64,000 nucleotides of DNA from Isoetes taiwanensis (Eukaryota > Streptophyta > Lycopodiopsida > Isoetales > Isoetaceae). The stretch's first letter is position 1, and every line of letters starts with the position of its first letter. The position numbers and the translations under genes were made by a program. The notes beneath the pieces are model-generated. The model saw only the letters and a program-made list of their open reading frames with translations, made no database searches and was not told the origin of the DNA. Location of the stretch: the NCBI GenBank assembly GCA_021234155.1, contig JAJEKV010000014.1, positions 6,401,563-6,465,562 of the forward strand. Reading direction: 5' to 3'. Shown piece after piece: positions 55,469 to 64,000 of the stretch.

Positions 55469-56690
55469 CTAGATATTGCTAATCAAGTTCTCACCAGTTC
55501 TCATATTTATTTCTCCACTGCCTTAGTGGCTCCTGCCTCTGTTTACAAGCAAATAGAGAAGATCATAAGGAATTTCATTTGGAATGGAAACAATTTGGTT
55601 AATTGAAACACTATCACTAAAAAGAAAAAGGATGGTGGTCTGGCTTGTAAAAATATTCATAAACAAGCACAAGCTCTTGCTGGTAAGTTTGTTTGGAAAG
55701 CTTTAAGTGGATCTGATAGTGTGGCCTCCAAATTTATTATGTATTGGCTTAGGGAAAGTTCTCCTGTGGGACATCCTTCAATCTCTCATGAATTGCCAAA
55801 TTCTACTTTTTATGAAGTCTCTTTAGCATCTAATATGTCCCCTCTTATGAGAAATATTATTAAGGCTTGGAAGAATATCCTTTTGGCATTCAAATATGAT
55901 CAGGGTGCAAGTTTTCATTCTGATATGTCTATTTTCTGGTCCTCTTTTTATGGATCATCCAAACCATGTTCTTGCTTTAAAACATCCCCAGATTTATAAG
56001 AAATGGAGTTCTCTTGGTATCAAAAGCTTGGGTGATTTGTGGCAAAATAATAGATGGATTACCTGGTCGAATCTCAAATTGAGAATCAAGGGATCTCATA
56101 CTGATAAGAAGATCTATAAACATATCAGGAACATAGTTGGAAATTCGATTCCCAATCAGACCTTAAACAGCAGATTGGATTGGAGCCTAAACAAAAAATC
56201 TTGCTATAAGGTAAAGGATATTTACAATTTCTTAGATCAGAGTCTTGACCTTCCTAAATCTTCCATTGCTTGGAGCATTGATGTTGCTGCTACCAAATCT
56301 CTTATTAAAAAATGTCTGGAATTCTTATGCTTCCAAGAAAATATCCTTCTTTATTTGGCTTATTGCAAACAAAAGTGTTCCTTGTCTTCAGGTCATGAAT
56401 AGTAGAAATTCAAATGTTTCAGCCAATTGTCCTCTAAATTGTAATGTTGTTGAGGATTTGGAACACATCTTCTTCTGCTCTAAGTTGGATCCCTTATGGT
56501 CTTGGTTTAATTCATACTTTGGCAACTTTGATAGATCTTCCATCATTAATTCTCTGCAAGGGAATGACACCTACAAAAACACTATTGTCTTCCTGTGTCT
56601 TTGGAATATTTGGAAATCGAGAAATAGATGCTTGTATGGTAAAAAAAAGGTTTTCTATTACCTGGATCAAATTACATATTAAATATAATA
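55469..56690 (+). pseudogene. LINE ORF2 C-terminal part with RT-associated zinc finger
   Basis: Continues the LINE after the insert: NQVLTSSHIYFSTALVAP and KIIRNFIWNGNN (a stop follows where W is usual), then DGGLACKNIHKQAQALAGKF. Later come SFFIWLIANKSVPCLQVMN and CPLNCNVVEDLEHIFFCSK (zf-RVT Cys/His pattern) and FLCLWNIWKSRNRCLYGKK. At least two frameshifts occur (about 55,960 and 56,310). Confidence 0.88.
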
Positions 56691-57389
56691 TTGAGCTTTG
56701 TGCTACTGCACATAGAAAATTATTTGCTGACAACTATGACAGATGCTGGGATCAAATTGGTGAATTTGTGGGGTATCATCATTTATTCATTTCAAGACTC
56801 TCATTTAGAAATACTAATTGAATTTTATTGCCTAGGATATATGGAGCTTTGCAGAGGGCCTCACACAAACAGGTATTTCATCGCTAAAGATGGTGCCTCG
56901 TTGAGAAATGAAGTGGCTAGATATGGGGAGCAGAGAATTCATGAGCATCAGGTCTGTTATCCTCCACATAATCATTGGACAATCAGGCAGATAGAAAATG
57001 ATAAAGAGGTCAGAAGGAAAGCAGAAAGGTTATGGGCCAGAATATTCTCAAGAGAAGTGATGCAAACAGTTTACATGTTCTGGTTTATTGAAAAGCATCA
57101 TCATGAATTTACAGAAAGACAATTCCTGAGATATAGAGAACTGTATTACACTCACAGGATGCTAGCTGACAGCTATGTAACTCTTATTCTGCTCATGGTA
57201 CAACAGGATTACTACAGATTGATCAGAGATCAGCTTTGGATGGAGGTCTCCTACACTCATGGCACAACTTCCAAATTCACCTCCCGTTTCAACCACCTGA
57301 TCCTTAATGATGATCCTAATGATTGCAGAATTCCTACCATTCCCTCCACTATGATCCTCCAAAACATTGACAGCATTGCCTCTTTATGA
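56691..57389 (+). CDS. Unrecognised open frame in the LINE 3' region
   Basis: 232 open codons between zf-RVT and the poly(A). The first 50 residues overlap the end of ORF2 in another frame. The later part is strongly coding-like, rich in charged and aromatic residues: GASLRNEVARYGEQRIHEHQ, KEVRRKAERLWARIFSREVM, HHEFTERQFLRYRELYYTHR. It does not look like RNase H. It may be an extra 3' domain of this LINE lineage or a transduced host exon. I cannot assign a function. Confidence 0.5.
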   Translation: MSFVLLHIENYLLTTMTDAGIKLVNLWGIIIYSFQDSHLEILIEFYCLGYMELCRGPHTNRYFIAKDGASLRNEVARYGEQRIHEHQVCYPPHNHWTIRQIENDKEVRRKAERLWARIFSREVMQTVYMFWFIEKHHHEFTERQFLRYRELYYTHRMLADSYVTLILLMVQQDYYRLIRDQLWMEVSYTHGTTSKFTSRFNHLILNDDPNDCRIPTIPSTMILQNIDSIASL

Positions 57390-57764
57390 TTGCAGAAATT
57401 CTATTTGTGTTTGCAGGTTTATTAGTAATCATAGCAGAAGGGATGTACATGGAAGATTCTCAATTTCTTGTCTCAAGCCAGCTGTTCGGGTTCTTTCACC
57501 TGAAATTTTGGCAGAAGTGGCTACTTTTTTGGACTCAACTGCTCCTTTCAAGATCTTGCCTACTGCAACTCTAAGTTACTTGGTTTTGCTGCTGCTATTA
57601 TAAACTACTGTGTTGATAATTATCCTGTTACCTTATTTCAAAATTTTCTTTGTTAAGCCTTTGGGACTTAACAATATTTTGTATGCTTTTCCTTAATTAA
57701 TGAAAAAATCTACTCGTTCCTTCAAAAAAAAAAAAAAAAAAAAAAAAGTTAACCGCAGGTGCAA

Positions 57765-58261
57765 ATTTACTAATAGGAGTTAACTCGTGGCTATTGCCTG
57801 CAAGAAATTTCATACACAAAAATAGTAACTCATGACTATTGCCTGCGAGAAATTTAATATGCAATCTTCGTTCTTCGTCCTTGGTTGATGTTCTATCCAG
57901 TGATGAGCTAGTTTTCACTAGATGTGATTCTAGCCAAACACTAGTACTAAACTAAATAAATACAGCTTAGTGCAAAGCTTCATATATTATATCCCATTGT
58001 TATTTTTAATATAACAAACATTCTGAATCAACCATAAGCATAATCACTAAAAAACATAATTTCCAGTTGCACATTCTTATGATTGTGCCCGGTGGACATA
58101 TTTACAATCGCCTGCTGCTTGATAATATATTAGGTCTAGATTCCTAAAATGCTAACAAAATTACATGCCGCAATTAAACCTCCATTGAAGATGATTCAGG
58201 CACCATGTATGTCTTCCTCTTTTTATCTGAGCATTCTTTTAGAATGTTTATAGCATCCTGT
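57765..58261. other. Intergenic, one short direct repeat
   Basis: Contains a diverged 47-bp direct repeat with CTATTGCCTGCRAGAAATTT (57,779 and 57,827). No gene recognised. Confidence 0.6.
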
Positions 58262-58723
58262 TCATTTCTGGGTATCATATCTTACTCCAATGTCATCGCA
58301 ATTGACATGCTTGAATGCTCCAGAAAGCTTTGAAGAGCAGCAAGTTTCCGTGTCACAAGACTCTGGGATGGTTGAGCAATGTTGTATCAGGGTGGAGGTG
58401 CAAACACTTTGACTTGGAGATATTTCATTGGATGCCTCAGTTAATTGTTTCTCTGCAGGATATGGTGCCTTTTGCCGAAGTTGAACGACGCATAGAATAG
58501 TAGACAAAAAAGTCTGGTAACCATACCTCTCTTTCCGCTTCTATAGGAACCGTTGCAGCAATGCTTTTCTTGCTTGTGGTAATTCTGCAGATGAAAAGCA
58601 AATTGGATGTGCACCTTCTGGTGGAGTTGCAGCTGAAATGGGGGTCCTATTAGGCAATGGCATAGGCAGTATTGTCTTTGAAGGTAAGGTACCATTTCCC
58701 GCAAGACGCATTATTGCATGTGC
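58262..58723 (-). pseudogene. JAZ/TIFY gene fragment with a stop in the Jas motif
   Basis: Exon 58,527-58,723 follows TTTTTAG and encodes AHAIMRLAGNG, the end of a TIFY domain, a Pro-rich linker, and SAELPQARKALLQRFL. Then TAG (58,541-58,543) stands where JAZ proteins have Glu, and KRKER runs to a GTATGG donor. The next open stretch (58,262-58,470) starts QKAPYPAEKQLTEASNE, fitting the X5-PY end of Jas. JAZ proteins repress jasmonate-responsive MYC factors, and the Jas motif is the COI1-dependent degron. The exon carrying the TIF[F/Y]XG core was not found up to 62,450, so this is a gene relic, or a truncated allele if the first exons lie further out. The exon junction phase is imperfect. Confidence 0.75.
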
Positions 58724-58818
58724 CTAAAAATAAATTAGTAGTACAAAGCACAATTTAGAAGCCTAAAGAAACCATTGTCCAGCAAAAGTTTTACTTCTCC
58801 CTATAATAATACAGATTG

Positions 58819-58882
58819 CTATTCTATTCTATTCTATTCTATTCTATTCTATTCTATTCTATTCTATTCTATTCTATTCTAT
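58819..58882 (+). repeat. (ATTCT)n microsatellite, about 12 units
   Basis: Perfect pentanucleotide array, likely polymorphic. Confidence 0.95.
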
Positions 58883-61800
58883 AAGGGCGTCTATATTGCA
58901 TTCTCGGCAGAATTAAGCAGAGCCCAAGTAATGTCAATATTCGCAAATATCATATTTGTTTTAATCAAATATGAATGAGAATGCAAAATGTAATAGCAAT
59001 ATATAGAGTATTATGGAAAAGATTTACTGCACAACCTGATAAAGGAAAAGCAGCATTCCAAACATTCCAAACACAAAATGAATCCATCGAGGGCTATTTG
59101 AGTCGAAATAAGGTGAATGCACAGATGTGTTCAAACAGATCAAACAAATTTTAAGTGGACACTTTATAAAGCAAGAGTAAAAAAATGAAAATTTTCACAT
59201 GTATAATGCAAGCCATAAAGCACGAGCAAGAATCATGGAAGAAATGGCAACTTGAATTCTTTGTTATTCTTTGTTATTGCGCCTATCGACCACCCAAGAA
59301 TGCTCCAATAGATCCGAATTGAACAATGGGCAGTAATTCTGTGTCCTAATATATGTTTCAGCTCGACTACTTGTTGTCAATAACAGATCTCGCTGTTTGT
59401 ATTTTATGCAACTCCTCCAAAGAATGTATTCTCCATAGTAAGTCGTGTGACGTATGATATATCCTAATTAACAATATCTCTGTGCTTCTCCCTCATTACA
59501 ACCTAAATTATGCACAAGGACTAAAAAACGCATAGCAAGCCATAAACTTATGCTTTCCCCTCCCATAGCCACCAGCTGCAGTCAACCTGGGAGCAATCTT
59601 GCAGAACATATTTGTAGACTGTAGCAAAATGCTTATCTTAAGACTAAATACTTTAGGACAATGTTCATGCTCAATGAAGTGCGAGCCTTAAATGGACCTT
59701 AGTCTGCATGTCTGCAGCTGGCTTATTCCTGACCAGGCTAGCTATTGTTTTGTTTCTTTGTCCCAATAATATAAAAGCAGCTAAATAGACTATTGATATC
59801 AAAAGTACTGCAAATTTTGCAAGCTTCACCTGTCAAGATCTTATCTTGTAGAATGATGTGTGCCATCTCTGTCTGTTTTGTTCTCTTCTGGCAGAGATGG
59901 GATGCTACAAAATGTAGTAAACCCAGATATAAATTGCTAAATCTCTTATTTCTTCATTTCGGTATTCCTCAACACTTATTAACTGTTTCAAACTTTTAGA
60001 AACTCCAAAACTTTTGAAACTCCTTTGTGACATTAATGCTTAGCCCTCGTACTGATTCTACTAGGCTGCAGAATCCCGGGAATAAGAACACTATTCAAAT
60101 GATTATTGCTACCATATATTTTCACCTCTTTGAACTTGACCTGGTGTTATGCTATGTTAAATCTCAATCTCTCTGGATTACGTATGATAAATGCTTACAT
60201 AAGAAAGTAGAGCAGATGCTACCACCAGCAAGAAACCGGATAAAGTAATCTGCACCAACAGTACAGAGCATGATATTAGTGACACATACTATGATATTAT
60301 GCCCCAGGGAATTCAAGTTTAAGATGGATACCATGTTGGGTCTGGTTCAAAAGCATGTAAAAAGGAACAGAACAATAGATTAGATATATAGATACCAAGA
60401 CAAACGAAAAAAATGATGGCAACTCGATTTGAAGCTAAAACTCGTCCCTTTGTTGATCATATCCATCATGAATTCGTCAAATCTGTGCCCAATGCTCACA
60501 AGGCATAAAGAAGCACTGAAATTGGGCTAATCGAGATGCCCCCCTAGGCAGGGGAAGCAGAGTATAAAGAGATTGCCCATTGGAGCACAAAAGCACCTAA
60601 GAACCGCGATAATCTAACCCTGGGCTCTGCCATAGCTAGAGTACTTGGGAGGAGGCGAGAAGCATCCAGTTCAGGAGGTGGATCTGCCATAGCCAGAGCG
60701 CAAATCCGTAATCTAACAAAATCTCGATTATTCTTGATGCTCTTTTTCATTAGAATTTTCAAACACGTGTCGGCTCCAAAATCGTTCAAAAAAATATTAC
60801 ATCTCAAACAAAAAATTAAGACTGCATTGCCGCCGCGAACGTTTCTCTTCCCCAACTCGTCTATACATGCTAGAACATGCAGAATTTGAACTGCATTTTG
60901 TTGCCTTGTGTTCGGTGCCCGCACATCAAAGCTGGAGCTTCCCCACAATTGAATTTTGGATTTAGTATTTGAAACTCGTTTAGATCTTTAAAATTTCAGT
61001 GCTCTCCAGGCCTTTGATTAAGGCTTCCCGTGAAAACTTCTAGTTGTTAAAGACGGCTGCCTACTGGGAACTCGGCATATTTTGATCATGACAACCACGG
61101 ACAAAGTATTTCGATAAATCAAATACATAGATTGTATTAGCACCTAATCAAATGGATAGATTGTATTAGCTCCTATACTATTTTCCGTGCTCTAAATCCT
61201 TTCAATGCAACATGTATAACTGAGGTTTCTACATCATGAAATGCAAGAAATTTTTAACAAACAGGAAATGGATGAGATTCCCTGAACACAAACATTCTTA
61301 CATACTGCAGAATGCTTGAAGCGTCTGCATGCACACACAATACCTACAATATTAAAATGGAAAATATGAACTAACACAATAGGCTCGGAAGCAAGAGATA
61401 AAACACAAAAATATGCCACCATTTTGCCTCTGTAATGTATAAATCAAGGGCTTTACCTTCTGCCATGGAGCCCAAAACCTGTGCATTTATACTTGCTGAA
61501 TTAGGATGACATCGTGGCCATTAAGAACGAAAAATGAAACCAAAGACACATAAAGATGCTAGAGTTGTGCCAGACTATAACACCTGAAAGGCTCACCTGA
61601 AAATATTAAGAGATTGATTTCCCACAGAAATTTGGCAACTGACAGCGCATCTGAATTATGGTGGACCATCATTGTCAAAAAAGAAATAATCCCATCTGAA
61701 GTTCCACGGGCCAAAGAAAGACCCAAATTGGGTTCGTGCAAAAACCTTCACAATGTCTCAAATGTATCTGTCAAAAACGTTGTATAAGCTCATGGAAAAA

Positions 61801-62452
61801 GTTCTTGAATGCCACAAGTTTGGGATAAGGTAGAGGCAGATGCACCACTTTCGGAAGAAGACGCATCAAAAAATCAGTCTGCACTTTGGCCCATAACAGT
61901 AATTGATCTACCTAGACTAACATGTAAATTCAAACAGAACCATCTCAGAAGCAAATGGCCTTGGCCCATAACAGTAATCGATCCACCTAGTCTAAGAAGT
62001 AAATTCAAACAGAACCATCTCAGAAGCAAATGGCCAGAGCTTTACATCCAGTATAGGCCATAAAAAACCGATTTTGAACTGCAAGACCATAGTAATGCGC
62101 CAGTTTTTGCCTTATATGGTGTCAATCTGCTCTGTGGATGCGAATCTTGCGTATATAGAAAAAAGTTAAACCTAAGTAGAGCACAAAAATGGCAACTACC
62201 TGATATGGGCGTCCATCTTTTATCAGAAAATGTTCTGGGGTTTCTCCAAATCGGCTCCAAAGCACCCTTTTTGGATTTAAGCTTCGGTCTTTGGATTCGA
62301 ACTTCAGCGTGGAAGATCCACATCATACAGGCAAATCATACAGGCGGCCACACTGGCGCCAAAAAAAACTCGTGGGCAGAGCTCCCCTAAATACACACAG
62401 TCGAAAATTTCCTTCTATTTTGTCTGTATTTTCTGGCAATCATTCTTATGCA
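58883..62452. other. Intergenic stretch without recognisable gene
   Basis: Scattered short ORFs, none with family motifs. A minus-strand ORF at 60,544-60,948 (134 codons) has a MADPPPELDASRLL stretch that looks like an exon start but matches nothing I know. It contains the 30-bp GC-rich match to 51,023-51,052 at 60,829-60,858. Confidence 0.55.
61888..62037 (+). repeat. 75-bp tandem repeat, two copies
   Basis: Copies from 61,888 and 61,963 share GGCCCATAACAGTAAT and AACCATCTCAGAAGCAAATG, with few differences. Confidence 0.88.
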
Positions 62453-63100
62453 GAAAAACCCTTGAGCTTCCTCTCGGCTCAGACTGTGTTCTGGAAGAAT
62501 GGGAGGCTTGGGAGAAATCTCTGTTGGATAATAAGGAAGAGAAGCCTGCTTTGAAGAAGCCCAAGATCGAAATAGTTGAGAATCCGGCGCCTCTGCAGGG
62601 TGTTCAGGTTGATTTAGTCACTCCCAATCCAGAATTTGAATTCCCTGCTTTTGCCCCTTTTGGAGATAATTATTGTTTGGTTCAATCCGGCGAGAGGTCG
62701 GTCTGGGGCAAAAATCTGGCCATTTGTCAAGAAGCAAAGTCTCTGCAGGATCAATTTGACGCCCAGGAAGCAAAAACTTTGAAAGACCAATGCTCTGTTA
62801 AATGTAAGGAAGAATCTTTGTCTCATTCCGACAGCGACGAAGGGAGCGAACATGGCCAATTTAACAGGCATTTTCGAGGAGTAAGGCTGCGCCCATCAGG
62901 CAAATGGATCCAAGGCAAAGGGCTCGGTTATGGCTTGGATCTTTTGCCACGGCGACGGAAGCCGCCATAGCTTACGACATAGCTACTCAAGACATCAAAT
63001 TCGATGGCTGCAATGATTATGGCTGCAGCAAAGTGAAGCCTATATCGGATAGACTATTGATGGCGCTATTTCTCTATTTTTGGTTTTTTTTTTAAGGAAG
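62453..63100 (+). pseudogene. AP2/ERF transcription factor gene, frameshifted in the AP2 domain
   Basis: After an acceptor-like TTCTTATGCAG the frame gives LEEWEAWEKSLLDNKEEKPA and an acidic N-terminal region. It then has the AP2 start [13 protein letters not shown], followed directly by out-of-frame sequence ending in a stop at about 62,968. The next frame from 62,904 continues the domain: [34 protein letters not shown]. The central AAEIR of the AP2 beta-sheet is missing, so about 14 bases were deleted and the frame shifted. AP2/ERF factors bind GCC-box or DRE sites through the first two strands. The copy cannot encode a full AP2 domain. Confidence 0.85.
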
Positions 63101-63386
63101 TTTTACACGTGTCTCCTTCATAGATTTTCTTGGCGAAAAATATTAGGTTCAAACAAAAAACCCAACTGTTTTTATATATGTTTAGATGGTAGGAAAATAT
63201 TTCTCAAGCCGTTGATGAACTCCAACATATTAATCTTACGTTCAATTCGAGGCAAAATGTAAGGGGTCAATCTTTTAGGCTCGTGGAACGATGGTTTTAA
63301 AATGCGCTGGATTTGGGTTGGCCTCCCGCGAAACCGCTTAGGGTTTTAATGCAAAAACCCGGAAACTGGTGTGGAAACCCTTCAGG

Positions 63387-63478
63387 GTTTTAATGGAAAC
63401 CCTTGCGATTTCAGCCGGGAAGGGTTCTATAAACCATAGGTTTTCCGATTTGAAAACGGGAAGGGTTTCCATTAAAAC
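63387..63478. repeat. 18-bp perfect inverted repeat
   Basis: GTTTTAATGGAAACCCTT at 63,387-63,404 and its exact complement at 63,461-63,478. Further TTTCCATTAAAACC copies lie nearby. It adjoins the LTR fragment starting at 63,502. Confidence 0.8.
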
Positions 63479-63501
63479 TTTCCAGTTTCCATTAAAACCG
63501 A

Positions 63502-64000
63502 AAGCATGAATACAAGGGTTAGCACACAACATAAAATCATATACAATTAGCCACCCGCGAAGATTGGTATCCAACTCAAATACTAACAACAAAGGAATAT
63601 GCATCTAAGCCCAAGAAAACCACCCAAAACCAGGTTCTACCATTCGAGACTCTGAGTGGGGAGGCGTGGAGTCTCGAGGGAAGTCCGGCGGACGAATCTG
63701 GCGTGCGTTGGTGGCATAAGTGTAATAGGGTTGTCCACTCCATCGCCCCTCACGTACACACTTTGCGGATGGGTGCGATTCACTTGTATGGGCAAAAGCG
63801 TAATGGTGGGTATCAAAAGCGGTAGGACATCTTTGTGGCCTCATATAGCACCCCATATGGCAGCTTGTTTAAGATTATTCTTGGTACTAGCACATGGTAA
63901 TTGGGTAATCAGTAGGAAATATGTAACAACTCCAACTAATAACAAGTGGAATACCATGATAGAATAGTACATCGGGGTGCTGATCTAAGTCTTTGGGGCA
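63502..64000 (-). mobile_element. Degraded chromovirus LTR fragment with the same nested MITE
   Basis: From AAGCATGAATACAAGGGTTA the sequence follows the chromovirus LTR from about 183 bases inside its terminus (compare 14,995), with many single-base gaps. At 63,790 the MITE terminus GGGCAAAAG starts at the same LTR position as at 26,789, and the MITE runs to the window edge. Dense indels mean an old copy or poor sequence quality. Confidence 0.82.

Larger units (their letters stand above)
52394..57743 (+). mobile_element. 5'-truncated LINE with poly(A) and 20-bp target duplication
   Basis: The target duplication AAAGTTAACCGCARGTGCAA is at 52,374-52,393 and right after the A-run (about 57,745-57,764), with one mismatch. 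Coding on the plus strand runs from RT (VRQGCPLAPYLFIVVAELL, QYADDTFSF) to the RT-associated zinc finger. The element is interrupted at about 52,826-55,468 by composite repeat R and damaged by frameshifts. The A-run is at about 57,725-57,747. Confidence 0.9.

Noticed and set aside
60544-60948. 134-codon ORF as a host gene
   Set aside because: No recognisable domain; runs through a repeated GC-rich motif and lacks consistent coding character.

Overview
This is nuclear DNA of a land plant, most likely one with a large repeat-rich genome. The evidence is retroelement priming sites matching plant initiator-tRNA-Met, plant gene families present only as pieces (JAZ/TIFY, AP2/ERF, SYP1-type syntaxin, F-box, SWIM/MULE-type protein, linker histone H1), spliceosomal splice sites inside those pieces, and chromovirus, copia, LINE, MITE and Helitron-like elements nested in each other. 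A fern or another non-flowering plant is plausible, but the sequence alone does not fix the species. I see no complete ordinary host gene; almost everything is mobile DNA or a gene fragment.

Layout. Positions 1-46,725 are a tandem array. A minus-strand Ty1/copia element inserted next to the target GTGTC, and a unit made of its left flank plus most of the element was then duplicated head to tail. Unit 0 shows only its copia end (1-862). Unit 1 has flank 863-10,415 and copia 10,416-29,390. Unit 2 has flank 29,391-40,753 and a copia with both LTRs (40,754-46,720). Each unit later took its own insertions, so each gives the empty site for insertions in the other. Unit 1 received a hAT-type MITE (1,441-1,808), a Helentron-like element (3,377-7,199), a composite repeat (12,099-13,453) and a 13.3-kb Ty3/gypsy chromovirus (14,809-28,144). 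Unit 2 received a solo LTR (29,646-31,285), a second Helentron-like element (34,345-39,441) and a TA-flanked MITE (41,506-41,915).

Right of the array are a third Helentron-like element carrying syntaxin exons (46,892-50,088), a LINE with target duplications (52,394-57,743) interrupted by a second copy of the composite repeat, a JAZ fragment with a stop in its Jas motif (58,262-58,723), a frameshifted AP2/ERF gene (62,453-63,100), and a degraded chromovirus LTR running off the window end.

The outstanding feature is the chromovirus. On its sense (minus) strand the order is 5' LTR, PBS, a leader with two GC-rich repeats, a short ORF, an intact 239-codon ORF ending in a full histone H3 fold, a 458-codon acidic ORF of unknown function, a smaller ORF, then gag, CCHC/protease, RT-RNase H, integrase with a C-terminal chromodomain, PPT and 3' LTR. 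A retrotransposon carrying its own histone H3 variant alongside a chromodomain integrase is, to my knowledge, not an established system and is the main candidate for something new here.
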